From Biscogniauxia marginata (taxonomy: Eukaryota; Ascomycota; Sordariomycetes; Xylariales; Xylariaceae), in assembly GCA_022695795.1 (NCBI GenBank), contig MU404057.1, positions 806,001 through 870,000 of the forward strand: a DNA stretch of 64,000 nt, read 5' to 3'. The translations under genes and the position numbers were made by a program. The notes beneath the pieces are model-generated. The model was given only the letters and a program-made list of their open reading frames with translations. It searched no databases and was not told the DNA's origin. Positions 1 through 9,491 of this stretch are shown in pieces; positions within the stretch are counted from its first letter, which is position 1, and every line of letters begins with the position of its first letter.

Positions 1-1762
1 TTCACCCTTTCTTCGTAATCTTCGTCATCTTCATTACTATTATGGTTATTATTATTATTGTTGCTGTTATCATCTCCGTTTGTAGTTGTGGTGGCGGCGA
101 GTTGTGCCAGGAGTCGTGCCTTGGCCGTCTCTATGTCAGTAGCGGGTTCTGGTTCTGGTTTCGGCTGTGGTGATGATGCGTCGGATACTTCCCCTTCCTC
201 GGCGTCTGAGTCTAGTTGCATCTCGACGTCGGAAGTCTCCTCGAGCTCGGCTTTGGGCGAAGGAGGACGGCTGAGTTCTGTTACCTCCGATGTTTTGGGT
301 ATTTGCGTAGTAGCGATGTCGCCGCTATACTGGACATTTTGGCGTGCGGTTTCGTCACAACCGGCGGTCCCGCGAATGTCATCGGCGCCATTAGGAGCAC
401 AGCTCTTGGGGACGTTATCTAGATGCTCGGCCGCATTGCCATTTTGGATTGCCTCTGCATCATGGGTAGCAGCATCGATCGTATCAGCAACATCGAAGTC
501 ATCATCATCATCCTTCGATGTTCCCTGGCTGAGCTCCTCGTCAATACCCTCATTGACGTCCATCTCAGCTTCCTCTGGGCTACCGTGGCTGCTGCCGACA
601 CCGACGTCGTAGTTCTCCTTGAGGACTTCGAACTCGGCCAGGCTGACGAGCAGCAGGATTGCCCTCTTCCCCAACTCGCGTACCCAGCCGATGTCCTGGT
701 AGTCGAGCTCGCCTTTCTCGGGCAGGCGCGCCAGCAGCGCCCATATCCATCGGCTGGTGCGCTCGCGCAGCTCGTAATTTTTCCGCAGGAACTTGTCGCC
801 GAGGAGTATGCGCAGCAAACGGATAACGCTATCCTTATGCATTGCAGCAACCTGCGCAGGCAGTGGGTCGGTGCCCCTGAGTCGACCTGACCACTTGGCA
901 AAGGTATTTGAGCCAGCTCTGAACTGCTCCACTTCGGTTGGATTCGAAATGGGGAGGGATCCTACCACCTCTTCAGGAGGCTCAGTTTGTAGAATTCGGC
1001 GGAGGGAAAGGTACTGGTTGATGAGGGATGCGAAGTAGGCGTCGCGTATCTCGTCGGCGCTGCTATTGTGTGGGCCACCCCCGCTGGATTCGGGGCTGTA
1101 CTCTTGGTCGTAACCATCGTAGCCTAGCACGCCCTCACCGTCTCCGTCTCCATCCTCCTCATAAGTTGCTTCTTCTTCTTCTTCTTCTTCCTCCTCCTCT
1201 TCTTCGCCAAAGTAACCGTCAGGATATGCTGTGTATGCGCCATCATGGTAATACCCCCTAAAATCGCCTGTACCGTCTCGATAAATACTCCGATCGGCAG
1301 GCTCCTCCATCCCAGCCTCCCCGGTATGGCTGGGGCTTTTGGCAATACTAGATGTTTGCGGAGGGGGCGGCGGTCCAGCTTTCTTCATGGCGACGACGTG
1401 CGGGATCGAGGAGGCCTGGGTTCTAACATACTCACCATATCAGTATTCATTCATGCGAAATAACTGGGGAAGTAGTCTTAGCATGGGAAGATTGAAACAA
1501 TGAGCAAGTCTGGGTCCGAGGAGCTTGCTTACCGTACGGATCTGAGATATGCCATAGCTTCGGCGTCATCCTCGCAGTCGAGGTCACTGTCTCCCGCCGA
1601 CACAGTGGTCACATCTTGTAGATTCCCAAACACTCCTCGTTGGCCGTAGGTTGGGTCTATTCTAGAGCCACCAGACTTTCTTGGCTTGGAAGACGCGTGT
1701 TCACGGGGTCGTTTCGCCGGTTGTTCGCTATCATCGCTGGGGGCAGCCCTTTTAGAGGCCAT
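1..1762 (-). CDS. Gemin2/SIP1 (Brr1-like) snRNP assembly factor, partial
   Basis: Two exons are seen, 1533-1762 and 1-1422, separated by a 110-nt intron (1423-1532; donor GTAAGC, acceptor TTAG). Splicing joins exon 1 to the motif AYLRSVRTQASSIPHVV, which matches the conserved Gemin2 segment (human AYLRxVQxEAxxxPxVVVA). A 12-residue Glu run lies at 1170-1205. Further on are RDAYFASLINQYLSL and WIWALLARLPEKGELDY followed by RELGKRAILLL, the helical SIP1 core that contacts SMN in animals. Family knowledge: Gemin2/Brr1 helps load Sm proteins onto spliceosomal U snRNAs. The tail after the SIP1 core (about 1-600) is acidic and low-complexity and stays open to the window edge, so the C-terminus is missing. 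The start is the first in-frame ATG, followed by a basic MASKR segment. Confidence 0.8.
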
Positions 1763-2541
1763 GTTAACAAAATGGCACTGATATTAAGATCAGTATTGAA
1801 GTTGTGGTGTGGGTAGTTTGCACGAAAACTCCCTTTGCGTCAGGCTTCAAATTTTTTTTTTTTTGGTTACAAGCTCAGACCCGCGCGATTAGCTGCATAA
1901 GTGTAAGCGATGTTATCGGATATCTGTATATCGAGTGTGACTCGTTATATGCATATTAAAGGGGTAAACTTCGTCGTTGTCCCCTTGTGCTTATCTTTTC
2001 ACCCGGTTACACCATTAGTCTCACTTAATTTCATGGCAACTGTTCCTATATAGTATTCACAATGTTGTAGCCGTGTGTCCTACGGTGGACTATGATTAAA
2101 AACAGGATTGGCGCTGCTAGCAACAAGCAACTTGGATAATAAGTCCAGCTACTACACTACAAAGCAGGATCTAGCCATCAACAGTTCTAGCTGAATATCA
2201 CCCTTTTGAGTAAGTTTACAAATGCATTGTAGCTTATTATTGGTAGATTTAGAGCATTCATATCTCTTATTTCCCCTTGTGTTACCCCTATGTTAGCCCG
2301 CATAAGTGTCTATCGCCACATGACAGCTACACAACGAATAGAGGGCTTCATATAGGAGCGTAATAGTGGCTTGAGACTATTACTTGGCGTTGAAAAAAAA
2401 TATCTGCATTTATCCCTCTACAACTCTTGAGAATCCCTTCACTTAATATCGACCAACACGTCCAGAGCCACAATTGAGCATCTCGGGCATTATCATCGCC
2501 TCATGAGCCGTCGTCCATCCATTAGGTACAGTCATCTCAGA
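1763..2541. other. Intergenic, no gene seen
   Basis: This stretch lies upstream of the Gemin2-like gene and downstream of the Hce2-like gene. It is AT-rich, with a T run at about 1852-1864 and an A run near 2393-2400. No ORF with recognisable protein features was found. It should contain the promoter of the Gemin2-like gene and the 3' end of the Hce2-like transcript. Confidence 0.6.
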
Positions 2542-3285
2542 TTACAAGGGCTTGAATATTGCCCAGTCGACGGTGCTGGTCTGGCCTGCCCCTCCCCAGG
2601 TGCAGCACTGGAACCGGCCCTCGAACTGTAGCTTGTCGCGGCCGGGTTTCACGTCCATGGAGTACCGTATCATGTCACGAATATCATGACTGCCAACCTG
2701 GGCGCCGAACATGCTGTGCGTGCGGATTCCAAAAACGCAGGTGTTGTGGTACTGAAGTCGACACCAGTCGCCGTTCACATTGATGTCGCCGCCAGCCAAT
2801 GCCTGGAAGTAGCCCTGGTTCTGGACTGCGGTCAGCTTCGTTTCTCTCGCCTGGTTTCAACATATGGGGGCTAGGCGGTTATGCGATCGATACAGGGAAC
2901 GGGGTGGGAGTGGTGCTCAGGAATATTTGAAGACTTGATTGGAACTTACCTTCGGGTTGTCCTCTAAATCGGCAATCCACCTGCAGTCATCGATATCCGG
3001 CGAGCCTGACGTCGTCTTGTCGTTGAAGTACTGTGATTCGTTGCATTTATCGTTAGAGCCTGGGTGCCACGAGAGGCGCTTCGCGGACTTGGCGTCGTTG
3101 TCGGCCCTGCCGGTAGTTGAGTTGTATGTCGATATGAACTCGACGCCGGGAGGTAGTGTCATGTTATTGGCGCTGCCATCTGGGAGGTAGAAAGTTCGAG
3201 TTGCAATCGGTATCTTGGGCGGCAGCGCACTGCTCAAGGCCGTGGCAGCTAGGGTGGAGAGAAATGCAATGAGTAGAACAAGCAT
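2542..3285 (-). CDS. Secreted Hce2 (Ecp2-like) domain protein
   Basis: Two exons, 2950-3285 and 2542-2820, flank a 129-nt intron (donor GTAAGT, acceptor GTCCAG, phase 0), giving 204 aa. The N-terminus MLVLLIAFLSTLAATALSSA is a typical signal peptide, so the product is probably secreted. After a roughly 70-residue spacer with possible N-glycosylation sites (NMT, NST) comes the Hce2 pattern: CNESQYFNDKTTSGSP, then a Cys after DD, then WCRLQYHNTCVFGI, then a helical segment ending in FQCC. The mature chain has six cysteines, probably all in disulfides. Hce2 proteins are homologues of the Cladosporium fulvum effector Ecp2; roles range from host interaction to antagonism. The role here is unknown. 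The next gene upstream also encodes a small secreted protein. The domain call rests on spacing and motif memory, not a search. Confidence 0.72.
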
Positions 3286-4902
3286 TTTGACTTGACTAGC
3301 CCTGTTGTAGGTATTGATTGTCGCGAATTCTAAATATTGATTGCAGAATTAGATATACCAGATAGTTGTAGGTGACGTGACGGTGGTTGTTGATGTTGTG
3401 GCGATGATCTCGTCTCTGTGAAATGTTACCCGGGGAACTGGAATTATCTAGAATTTCTGTTGTCGGGGAAATACTTTTGCGGGTTTTTAGGGAATGACCT
3501 ACCTAATAGAGGGACGGAATCTCCTAGATCCCTCATCCAGCTAGATATATTCATGGAAGAAGTTTGATAGGGCAAGAGCATAGGTCCGTTCAGTCATATT
3601 ATGCTTGCCAGGCATATCTCCAGTACATTTACCTTACTAGAGGGCAGTCACAAGGTGTATTGTATTCACAACCAGCACACACCGCTAATCGAGATTTTTG
3701 TCATCCAATCCTATCTATAACACGTACTAGTTTAAGTAGGGACTACATGTAGTGGCTTCAATGATATGAAACTCGAGAGGTTATGCTGTATAGCTGACAG
3801 CGACTTACTAACAGCAAAACATCCCTTCAAAATAGGGGTCTAAGTATCAGTATCCAGTAAGTTATATAACCTATTTGATATGTAGTTTCTAGACTATGGA
3901 GATGCGCACTTAGCTTCTTGGGATGTAATTAGGAGACGGTAGGTTCTAGGGACAAAAAGAAAACTATATCTCGGCGATACCACTGTTGTCTCTGCTTTCC
4001 GGGACCACATGCATAGCACGGAGAAAATGTTAAACCCTATGACTGATCCCGCCAATTTGATTCAATGCTGTGTAATCAATCATCTGGGACTCATGCGGCT
4101 GGGTGCATCGTCGGCCTTATTCCACGGTCAGCCATTCAACAATAGATGTATTACTTCACCAAAATTACCCCTTGATCGCACAACTCAGGGGTGAATCAAT
4201 TAACCACTAGCATCCGTGATGTCACATGCAGTGCCGCCTCTCATTTGTCTGCCTCGGCTTAGCCCATTCAATATAATGACAAATTAAGCGGAGAGAAGGT
4301 GATTACGAGTTGCGGGTGATCTAATCTAGGTAGTCTCTCAGCATATTGTAATACGCTGCTTAGCATGGGTTGACAGACAGGGTGTGCAATGGTAAAGGTC
4401 ACTCTAAAGCACAATAGAAGTACTATCAACAACGCTAATGGTCTTAGGGAAAGACGGAGATCCAACAGGAATGGGCAGGTCACTGTTATACTCAAGACGC
4501 AAAAAGAAACAAATCTAGTGTCCCATATGTCATGACAGTAGAATAGGGCGGGGGAGATTGGTATCAACTGGACATCAACTGCGCCTTCTTGTACTACTTG
4601 ATGTCTTTAAGTAAATTGATTGCGGTAGAACAGGGGAAAAGTATATATTTATCATTATACATATATGGCAAACCGAATAGAGGGATTATGCAACGTAGCT
4701 CAGTAAATGTCCAAGGCTACATTATGATGGATGTCTACCACCGAATACCGGAGTATCCGCCCTATGGACAACTGCCGATAGGTAGATCGTTGCAGGGAAC
4801 GGGCTCAGGTCCGTCGTCGTTGTTCGCAGTAATGATAATCTCCATGCCACCAGGAGTCGCTGTAGCGCGAGGATTAGTCAATAATATTCGCAACTGGGCT
4901 AT
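3286..4902. other. AT-rich gene-free stretch between two secreted-protein genes
   Basis: Only short, random-looking ORFs occur here and none has an exon-like context. The promoter of the Hce2-like gene must lie in the first few hundred bases (upstream on the minus strand). Nothing else is recognised. Confidence 0.55.
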
Positions 4903-5535
4903 CTAGGGAGTTGGGGGAAAAGGGAGGAGCACAGGTCTCCTTCCGATGCACCCACTCATCCTATGATAGGTCTTCATGGGGATTATGAATGAAATTGGAT
5001 TCTCTGAAACGCAAAGAGGAATGGACTGGAGTGAGTGTTGCTTACTGCCAAGATATCCCCAACCGCCACACGGATCCTCCCAGGTCTTCGGCGCGCCCGC
5101 CTCAAGCACGCCGGGGCAGCACATGTCGCTCCCCTGAAGGGTGACGTTGCCGATGTCCCAGGCCTGTAGCGTGTACGTCTCCGACGTGCCGCTGCTGGCC
5201 CCGGCCGCCGGGTTCGCCTGGATCCAGATCTTGGTGTTGCTATGCTCGCAGACCTGGACGCTCTCGCCGCCGCTCGAGACGGTAAAGCTCTTCTCCCGCT
5301 GGGTCCCGAGCTCCAGGGCGCAGAAGAAGACGCCGTATTTCGTCCCGAGCTGCTTCTCGTACGAGGACCCGCACCGCTGCCATCGCCCGTTGGCCTCGTG
5401 GTAGGACGGGACGTCGCCCCGCGTCTCCAGGGCCGCGACGAGATCGTGGATAGGGTCCTCCGGGAGGTCTGGTCTAGCCTGGGCAAGACCTAGGAGTAGC
5501 CAGAGGCTGGAGTTGATGATATTAGTTGATTTCAT
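4903..5535 (-). CDS. Small secreted cysteine-containing protein, unknown family
   Basis: The ORF starts at an ATG with a clear signal peptide (MKSTNIINSSLWLLLGLAQA) and reads 210 aa. The mature part has spaced cysteines (QRCGS, FFCALE, VQVCEH, DMCCPG, EDPCGGWGY). That segment is GC-rich with strong third-position GC, which supports real coding. A donor-like GTAAGC at 5045-5040 and acceptor TTTCAG at 5009-5004 define a possible 42-nt intron after GWGYLGS. Its length is a multiple of three, so both retained and spliced forms stay in frame (210 or 196 aa). The last 30 residues are less protein-like, so the true 3' end is uncertain. I do not recognise the family. The mature protein probably acts outside the cell. 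Confidence 0.6.
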   Translation of the reverse strand: MKSTNIINSSLWLLLGLAQARPDLPEDPIHDLVAALETRGDVPSYHEANGRWQRCGSSYEKQLGTKYGVFFCALELGTQREKSFTVSSGGESVQVCEHSNTKIWIQANPAAGASSGTSETYTLQAWDIGNVTLQGSDMCCPGVLEAGAPKTWEDPCGGWGYLGSKQHSLQSIPLCVSENPISFIIPMKTYHRMSGCIGRRPVLLPFPPTP

Positions 5536-7143
5536 GGCGCAACCGAGATTATCTGTTTCGCGCTAGCTTTTTAAGTGCTGTGAATTCTCGAAGCAAATAT
5601 TGGTAGCTGAGTTTAACCAACGTAGGATATGAGGTATTGTTTTCGTCTCTTGATTATGTATAGCAGAAATAGCAAGACCTCTACCATATTATCATCGTCT
5701 AGGCGCTACTTAAATACCTACGGTCAGTTAGATGTCAAGTGACAGGCATCATTTGACAACTACCAACACCATTTTACCATTCCTTTGTGATGAGAGAAGG
5801 AGTATCATTCGAGTACCCGAGGAAGTTTGCACGACCAGGTTTGCGGCTTCCCTTGCGTGCTGACCAAGAAATCAGACGGCGGCTCCTCCAACTATCCTAA
5901 CCTGAGACGATCGCCTGCTTGCCTCTAGCAATGTTTGGCAGATTCGGTAGGTATCGTCTATATCATGTCTTTTTCGTTCCTACCAAAAGTCCCATAATAC
6001 TTTCTTACCAAACCACAAGTGCCTACCTACCAACCGAGGATTGGTTTAGCTTCCAGTGTTTTCTCTGCGCATTGGAATACCACAGCCTACACCTACGGCC
6101 CCCTTGCCTCTGACGATGTTGTGCTTTAAATAAAAACCATGTTGGTTTAATATTAGTATCACTGATGTTTTATATTGCCTATGTATAGACATCTATATAC
6201 TATATATTAACTTTCTGGCTCCTAGCACTGGGCACCATCTTGAGAACCGTTGTCTTGGGAGTGAGTTACAAAACATGAGCTATTAAGTGGTTGGTTGGTT
6301 GGTTGGTTTTTGGAATAGCATTAATTAATATATTACATCAAGAGCTTTGGGGTCCAACTGAGCCACCACAAAATCAGACACCGACTTTCCTAAAAGCAAA
6401 ATTAATCGAGTCTGCTAGATTCGCCTTTTAGAATATACGCTGCTTTGATATTTGCATGTATTGATAGGTCGGTGGTTTCTGGTAGATCGGTCATCTCAGC
6501 TATTCCCTCGAGTTCATTGCTCACAAATGTAGCTCTAGCTTCCTGTCAGATTCCCAACACGAATACCAGGGTTTCAAAGAAATATTACAAAAGGCTTGGG
6601 GAGAGCTAGAGGTATTTATAACCACCGACCAATTATTTTAGACTTTGGTTTGCATGGTACAAATGTACCTAGCTTCAGACTTACGTATGATGTAATGTCT
6701 CTCTCCCTCCTCTTTCTTTCCAATTTACGTATTTCCTATTGAACATCTACCTACCAGTACATATAGGCGATGGAGTGAGCACATTTAAATTTTGGTTGTG
6801 GGTTGACTGGTTAGCTGACAATGTATTCCCGAGGTCTGGAAATCTAGAAGAATGTACCTGCATGTCCATAGGTCAGGTACCGGTTTATATGCTGGAAGGT
6901 GTGCGTTTGCATGTACCTATGTACATGTACTACAAACGCACCCCACCCCCATTCAACCCATTGGAATAGTGGACATTCCCCATCTCCACCAAAAAGTTAC
7001 CAGGCAAGCCATCTATCCACACCTACCAGGTGCATACTCCAATTTTCACTCTTGTCAACCACCATTTCTCTAGTGGCTTGGTTCTGTACAACAACTTCAG
7101 CATATCTCTTCGAGCTTTTCGTTTCGTGCGTAAAACCGAAGAC
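5536..7143. other. Intergenic, divergent promoter region
   Basis: The left flank is the promoter of the secreted-protein gene (minus) and the right flank that of the RGG gene (plus). The stretch is AT-rich and contains the (GGTT)5 tract at 6289-6308. No convincing gene was found. ORF fragments near 6739-7073 lie in what is probably the 5' leader of the RGG gene. Confidence 0.5.
6289..6308. repeat. (GGTT)5 microsatellite
   Basis: Five uninterrupted GGTT units, followed by a short T run. Confidence 0.9.
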
Positions 7144-8769
7144 ATGGCTGGGAGCTACGTTCCTCCCTTTCGCCGACCCCAAGCCGGCGCATCGTCTGAT
7201 GCCGCGCCAACCGAACACCCTCCCCCACCCAGCCACGAGCCTCCTAATAACCGCTTCAGTGACAACCCCCGAGGCGGCAGAGGGGGAAGTGGAGGCAGAG
7301 GAGGTCGGGGAGGTCGAGGAGGTCGAGGAGGCCGCGGTGGCAGAGGGCGAGACTACCGAAACAATTTCTTCCAGAAGCAGAAGCAGGACCAGGACCAGTC
7401 TATTGACGATGCAGACCTCTATCATCTACGTGATATCGATAATCACTTCTGGGAAGGTGAAGCAGTTGAAACCACTAGCCATGGCAAATCATCTACCTTT
7501 CATGACTCAAAAGCTCGTCCGGACGAGTTGGCTTACCTGCTCCTATTTGTTGGCGCCAATCCACGTTGGGCGCAGGACCGCATCGTCTTCGCCAAATCCA
7601 AGCTGAGCTTGCTTCCCGAGTACAGAGAGAAGAAGGCAGAGAGAGGGGAGTGGGAGTTACCACAGTCGCCCAAAACCACCGGATCTCCTATTCAACCGCA
7701 AGAGAATGCCGTACCGGAGTCCGCCGAGGGGACTGCCGGGAATACGCAATCAAGTGCTCAGGATGATGCTACAATTGCGTCTCAATCTCAGGCCATCAAA
7801 GATGAGAAGCCCAAGGACGACACGGATTCTAGCCCCATAGAGAATGGAGATGTAACAATTCAGATTGCCGGCATCTCTACGGCACCGACCAATGAGGAGA
7901 ACCACGAGGCCAACGTTACCCCTACCGAAACTCCCAAGCACACCGAGGATCCCCTCCCTGAAGCTTCAACCACTGCCACTAGTTCTTCCTCGAACAACCG
8001 AATGAAGTACAGAGACATCCGCACCATCCCAGCAAACGAGTTCTACCTAGACCAGGAGCCCTCCTCCTCCTCTCCCGTCTTCCCCACCATCGCGCCCATC
8101 GACTACGTCCCGTCTCCCGACCGCGCAGCCCCCATCGCCGTCTTCGAGGAGCGCCGGCCCGCCAAGTCTCGTGCCCGCAACCGCAACCTCTTCGTCTTCG
8201 CCGGCTGGTACCGCGTCGGGCGCGTGAACCTGCTCGCCCCGCGTTCGGCCGAGCTCGTCCGCATGCAGCAGCAGAAGTGGGAGCGCCGCGACCGCTTCGG
8301 CAACCTCAAGCCGACCTGGGAACGTGACGCTGCCGCCTGGGACGCCGCGCTCGGCAGCGAGTGGGCCGTCGTCAAGTTCGAGCCGCTGCTCGGCGGCAGC
8401 GGCGGCGGCGGCAGCGGCGGCAGCGGCGGCAGCGGCGGCAGCGGCAGCGGCGGCAGCGGGGAGGGAGAAGGGGGAGGAGAAGATGCGCCTCTGCCGCCCC
8501 CGGTCATAGAGAGGCTGCCCGAGCCCGAACTAACTCGGACCCCTCCCCGCGAGGGAGGCGAAGAAGGAGGAGGGGCGAAGGGCGTGGCTGAGTCGTTGTC
8601 CGAGCTGAGACTGACGGACCGGGGCGGCGACGACATTGGCGGAGGAGGGAACGCTGGTTCTCAGGGGCTGGTCGTTAAAGCAGATGAGAATCGGGGCTCG
8701 GACAGGACAGGAGCTGCTGACGTCGAGACCAAGGCGGAAGAAGACGGCTCACCGGCACTCCAAGCTTAG
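7144..8769 (+). CDS. RGG-box, Gly/Ser-rich putative RNA-binding protein
   Basis: Single uninterrupted frame of 541 aa from the ATG at 7144 (MAGSYVPPFRRPQAG). An in-frame extension upstream has no better start. Layout: Pro-rich N-terminus; RGG/GRGG box at about residues 40-72; a short conserved-looking block (DLYHLRDIDNHFWEGE, then ARPDELAYLLLFVGANPRWAQDR); an acidic Ser/Thr/Glu-rich middle; a second ordered block (MKYRDIRTIPANEFYLD through NLFVFAGWYRVGRVNLLAPRS and WERRDRFGNLKPTWERDAAAW); then a Gly/Ser tract and a disordered tail. RGG boxes commonly bind RNA and are arginine-methylated. The ordered blocks resemble uncharacterised ascomycete proteins but I cannot name a domain. GC content rises sharply in the second half. 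Function is inferred only from composition. Confidence 0.7.
   Translation: MAGSYVPPFRRPQAGASSDAAPTEHPPPPSHEPPNNRFSDNPRGGRGGSGGRGGRGGRGGRGGRGGRGRDYRNNFFQKQKQDQDQSIDDADLYHLRDIDNHFWEGEAVETTSHGKSSTFHDSKARPDELAYLLLFVGANPRWAQDRIVFAKSKLSLLPEYREKKAERGEWELPQSPKTTGSPIQPQENAVPESAEGTAGNTQSSAQDDATIASQSQAIKDEKPKDDTDSSPIENGDVTIQIAGISTAPTNEENHEANVTPTETPKHTEDPLPEASTTATSSSSNNRMKYRDIRTIPANEFYLDQEPSSSSPVFPTIAPIDYVPSPDRAAPIAVFEERRPAKSRARNRNLFVFAGWYRVGRVNLLAPRSAELVRMQQQKWERRDRFGNLKPTWERDAAAWDAALGSEWAVVKFEPLLGGSGGGGSGGSGGSGGSGSGGSGEGEGGGEDAPLPPPVIERLPEPELTRTPPREGGEEGGGAKGVAESLSELRLTDRGGDDIGGGGNAGSQGLVVKADENRGSDRTGAADVETKAEEDGSPALQA
8392..8460 (+). repeat. GGC/AGC triplet repeat coding a Gly/Ser tract
   Basis: An imperfect GGC/AGC array inside the RGG gene encodes about 23 Gly and Ser residues, resembling a flexible linker. 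All three frames are open, so length changes in multiples of three would be tolerated. Confidence 0.85.
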
Positions 8770-9491
8770 GAGAATAAACGTTCCTCTAACCTCGACGGTT
8801 ATTACGACTACTTGTCGAGCAGGAAACCAACTCATCCGCCCTCCGTCCTCTTCTTTTAACATGATTCACAATCAATCTTCCGGTTAGAAAAATGGCATAG
8901 AGAAAAAAAATTCTGGTACGGGAAACGGAGAAAAAAAAACTGTTAGAATTTCTACTCGATGGCGGATTTTTTTTCTGTTCAAGGGCACGGGGAAAAGCCG
9001 TTTACGAATGAATGTACGGTTGTTACGAGTCGTGACTTTACGGTGCGCGCTTATGGCTCATTTCACTGATGAGAACCTGTACTACGAGCCGCGCGATAGA
9101 TTTTTTTTTTTCGTTAGCGAGAGGAAACGGGTTAATAACTAGCTGAAGACCCAATAATAGAGATGATGGCCCGAGATTTTGATCACTCGGTAGTCTACCA
9201 ATAACGTAGGAGGTAGGCTATGAATTCATTGTCATGATCGCGTAAAATTCATCTGTCGAAGATATGTACTTAGACAACACGACCCCTGAATCATGGAGCG
9301 AGCAGGGGCGGGTGGAAAGTGAGCAAGTGCCTAAGCACGCCGGCATCCCTTCTGTACGTAGGAAGCCGGCTTGTCCAGCGTACATATCTGTCGATCAATA
9401 GTCTCAGAAAGATTTGAGAGGCGAGTATTCGCCATAACCCCCTTCCCCAAAATTTTATTTTTCATCTCCCCTCATTTTTTTCACGTTTTTA
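8770..9491. other. Convergent 3' intergenic region
   Basis: This stretch lies between the 3' ends of the RGG gene (plus) and the dienelactone hydrolase gene (minus). It holds several A and T runs (near 8903-8910, 8931-8939, 8968-8975 and 9102-9110) that could contribute to polyadenylation signals on either strand. No gene was found. Confidence 0.55.
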
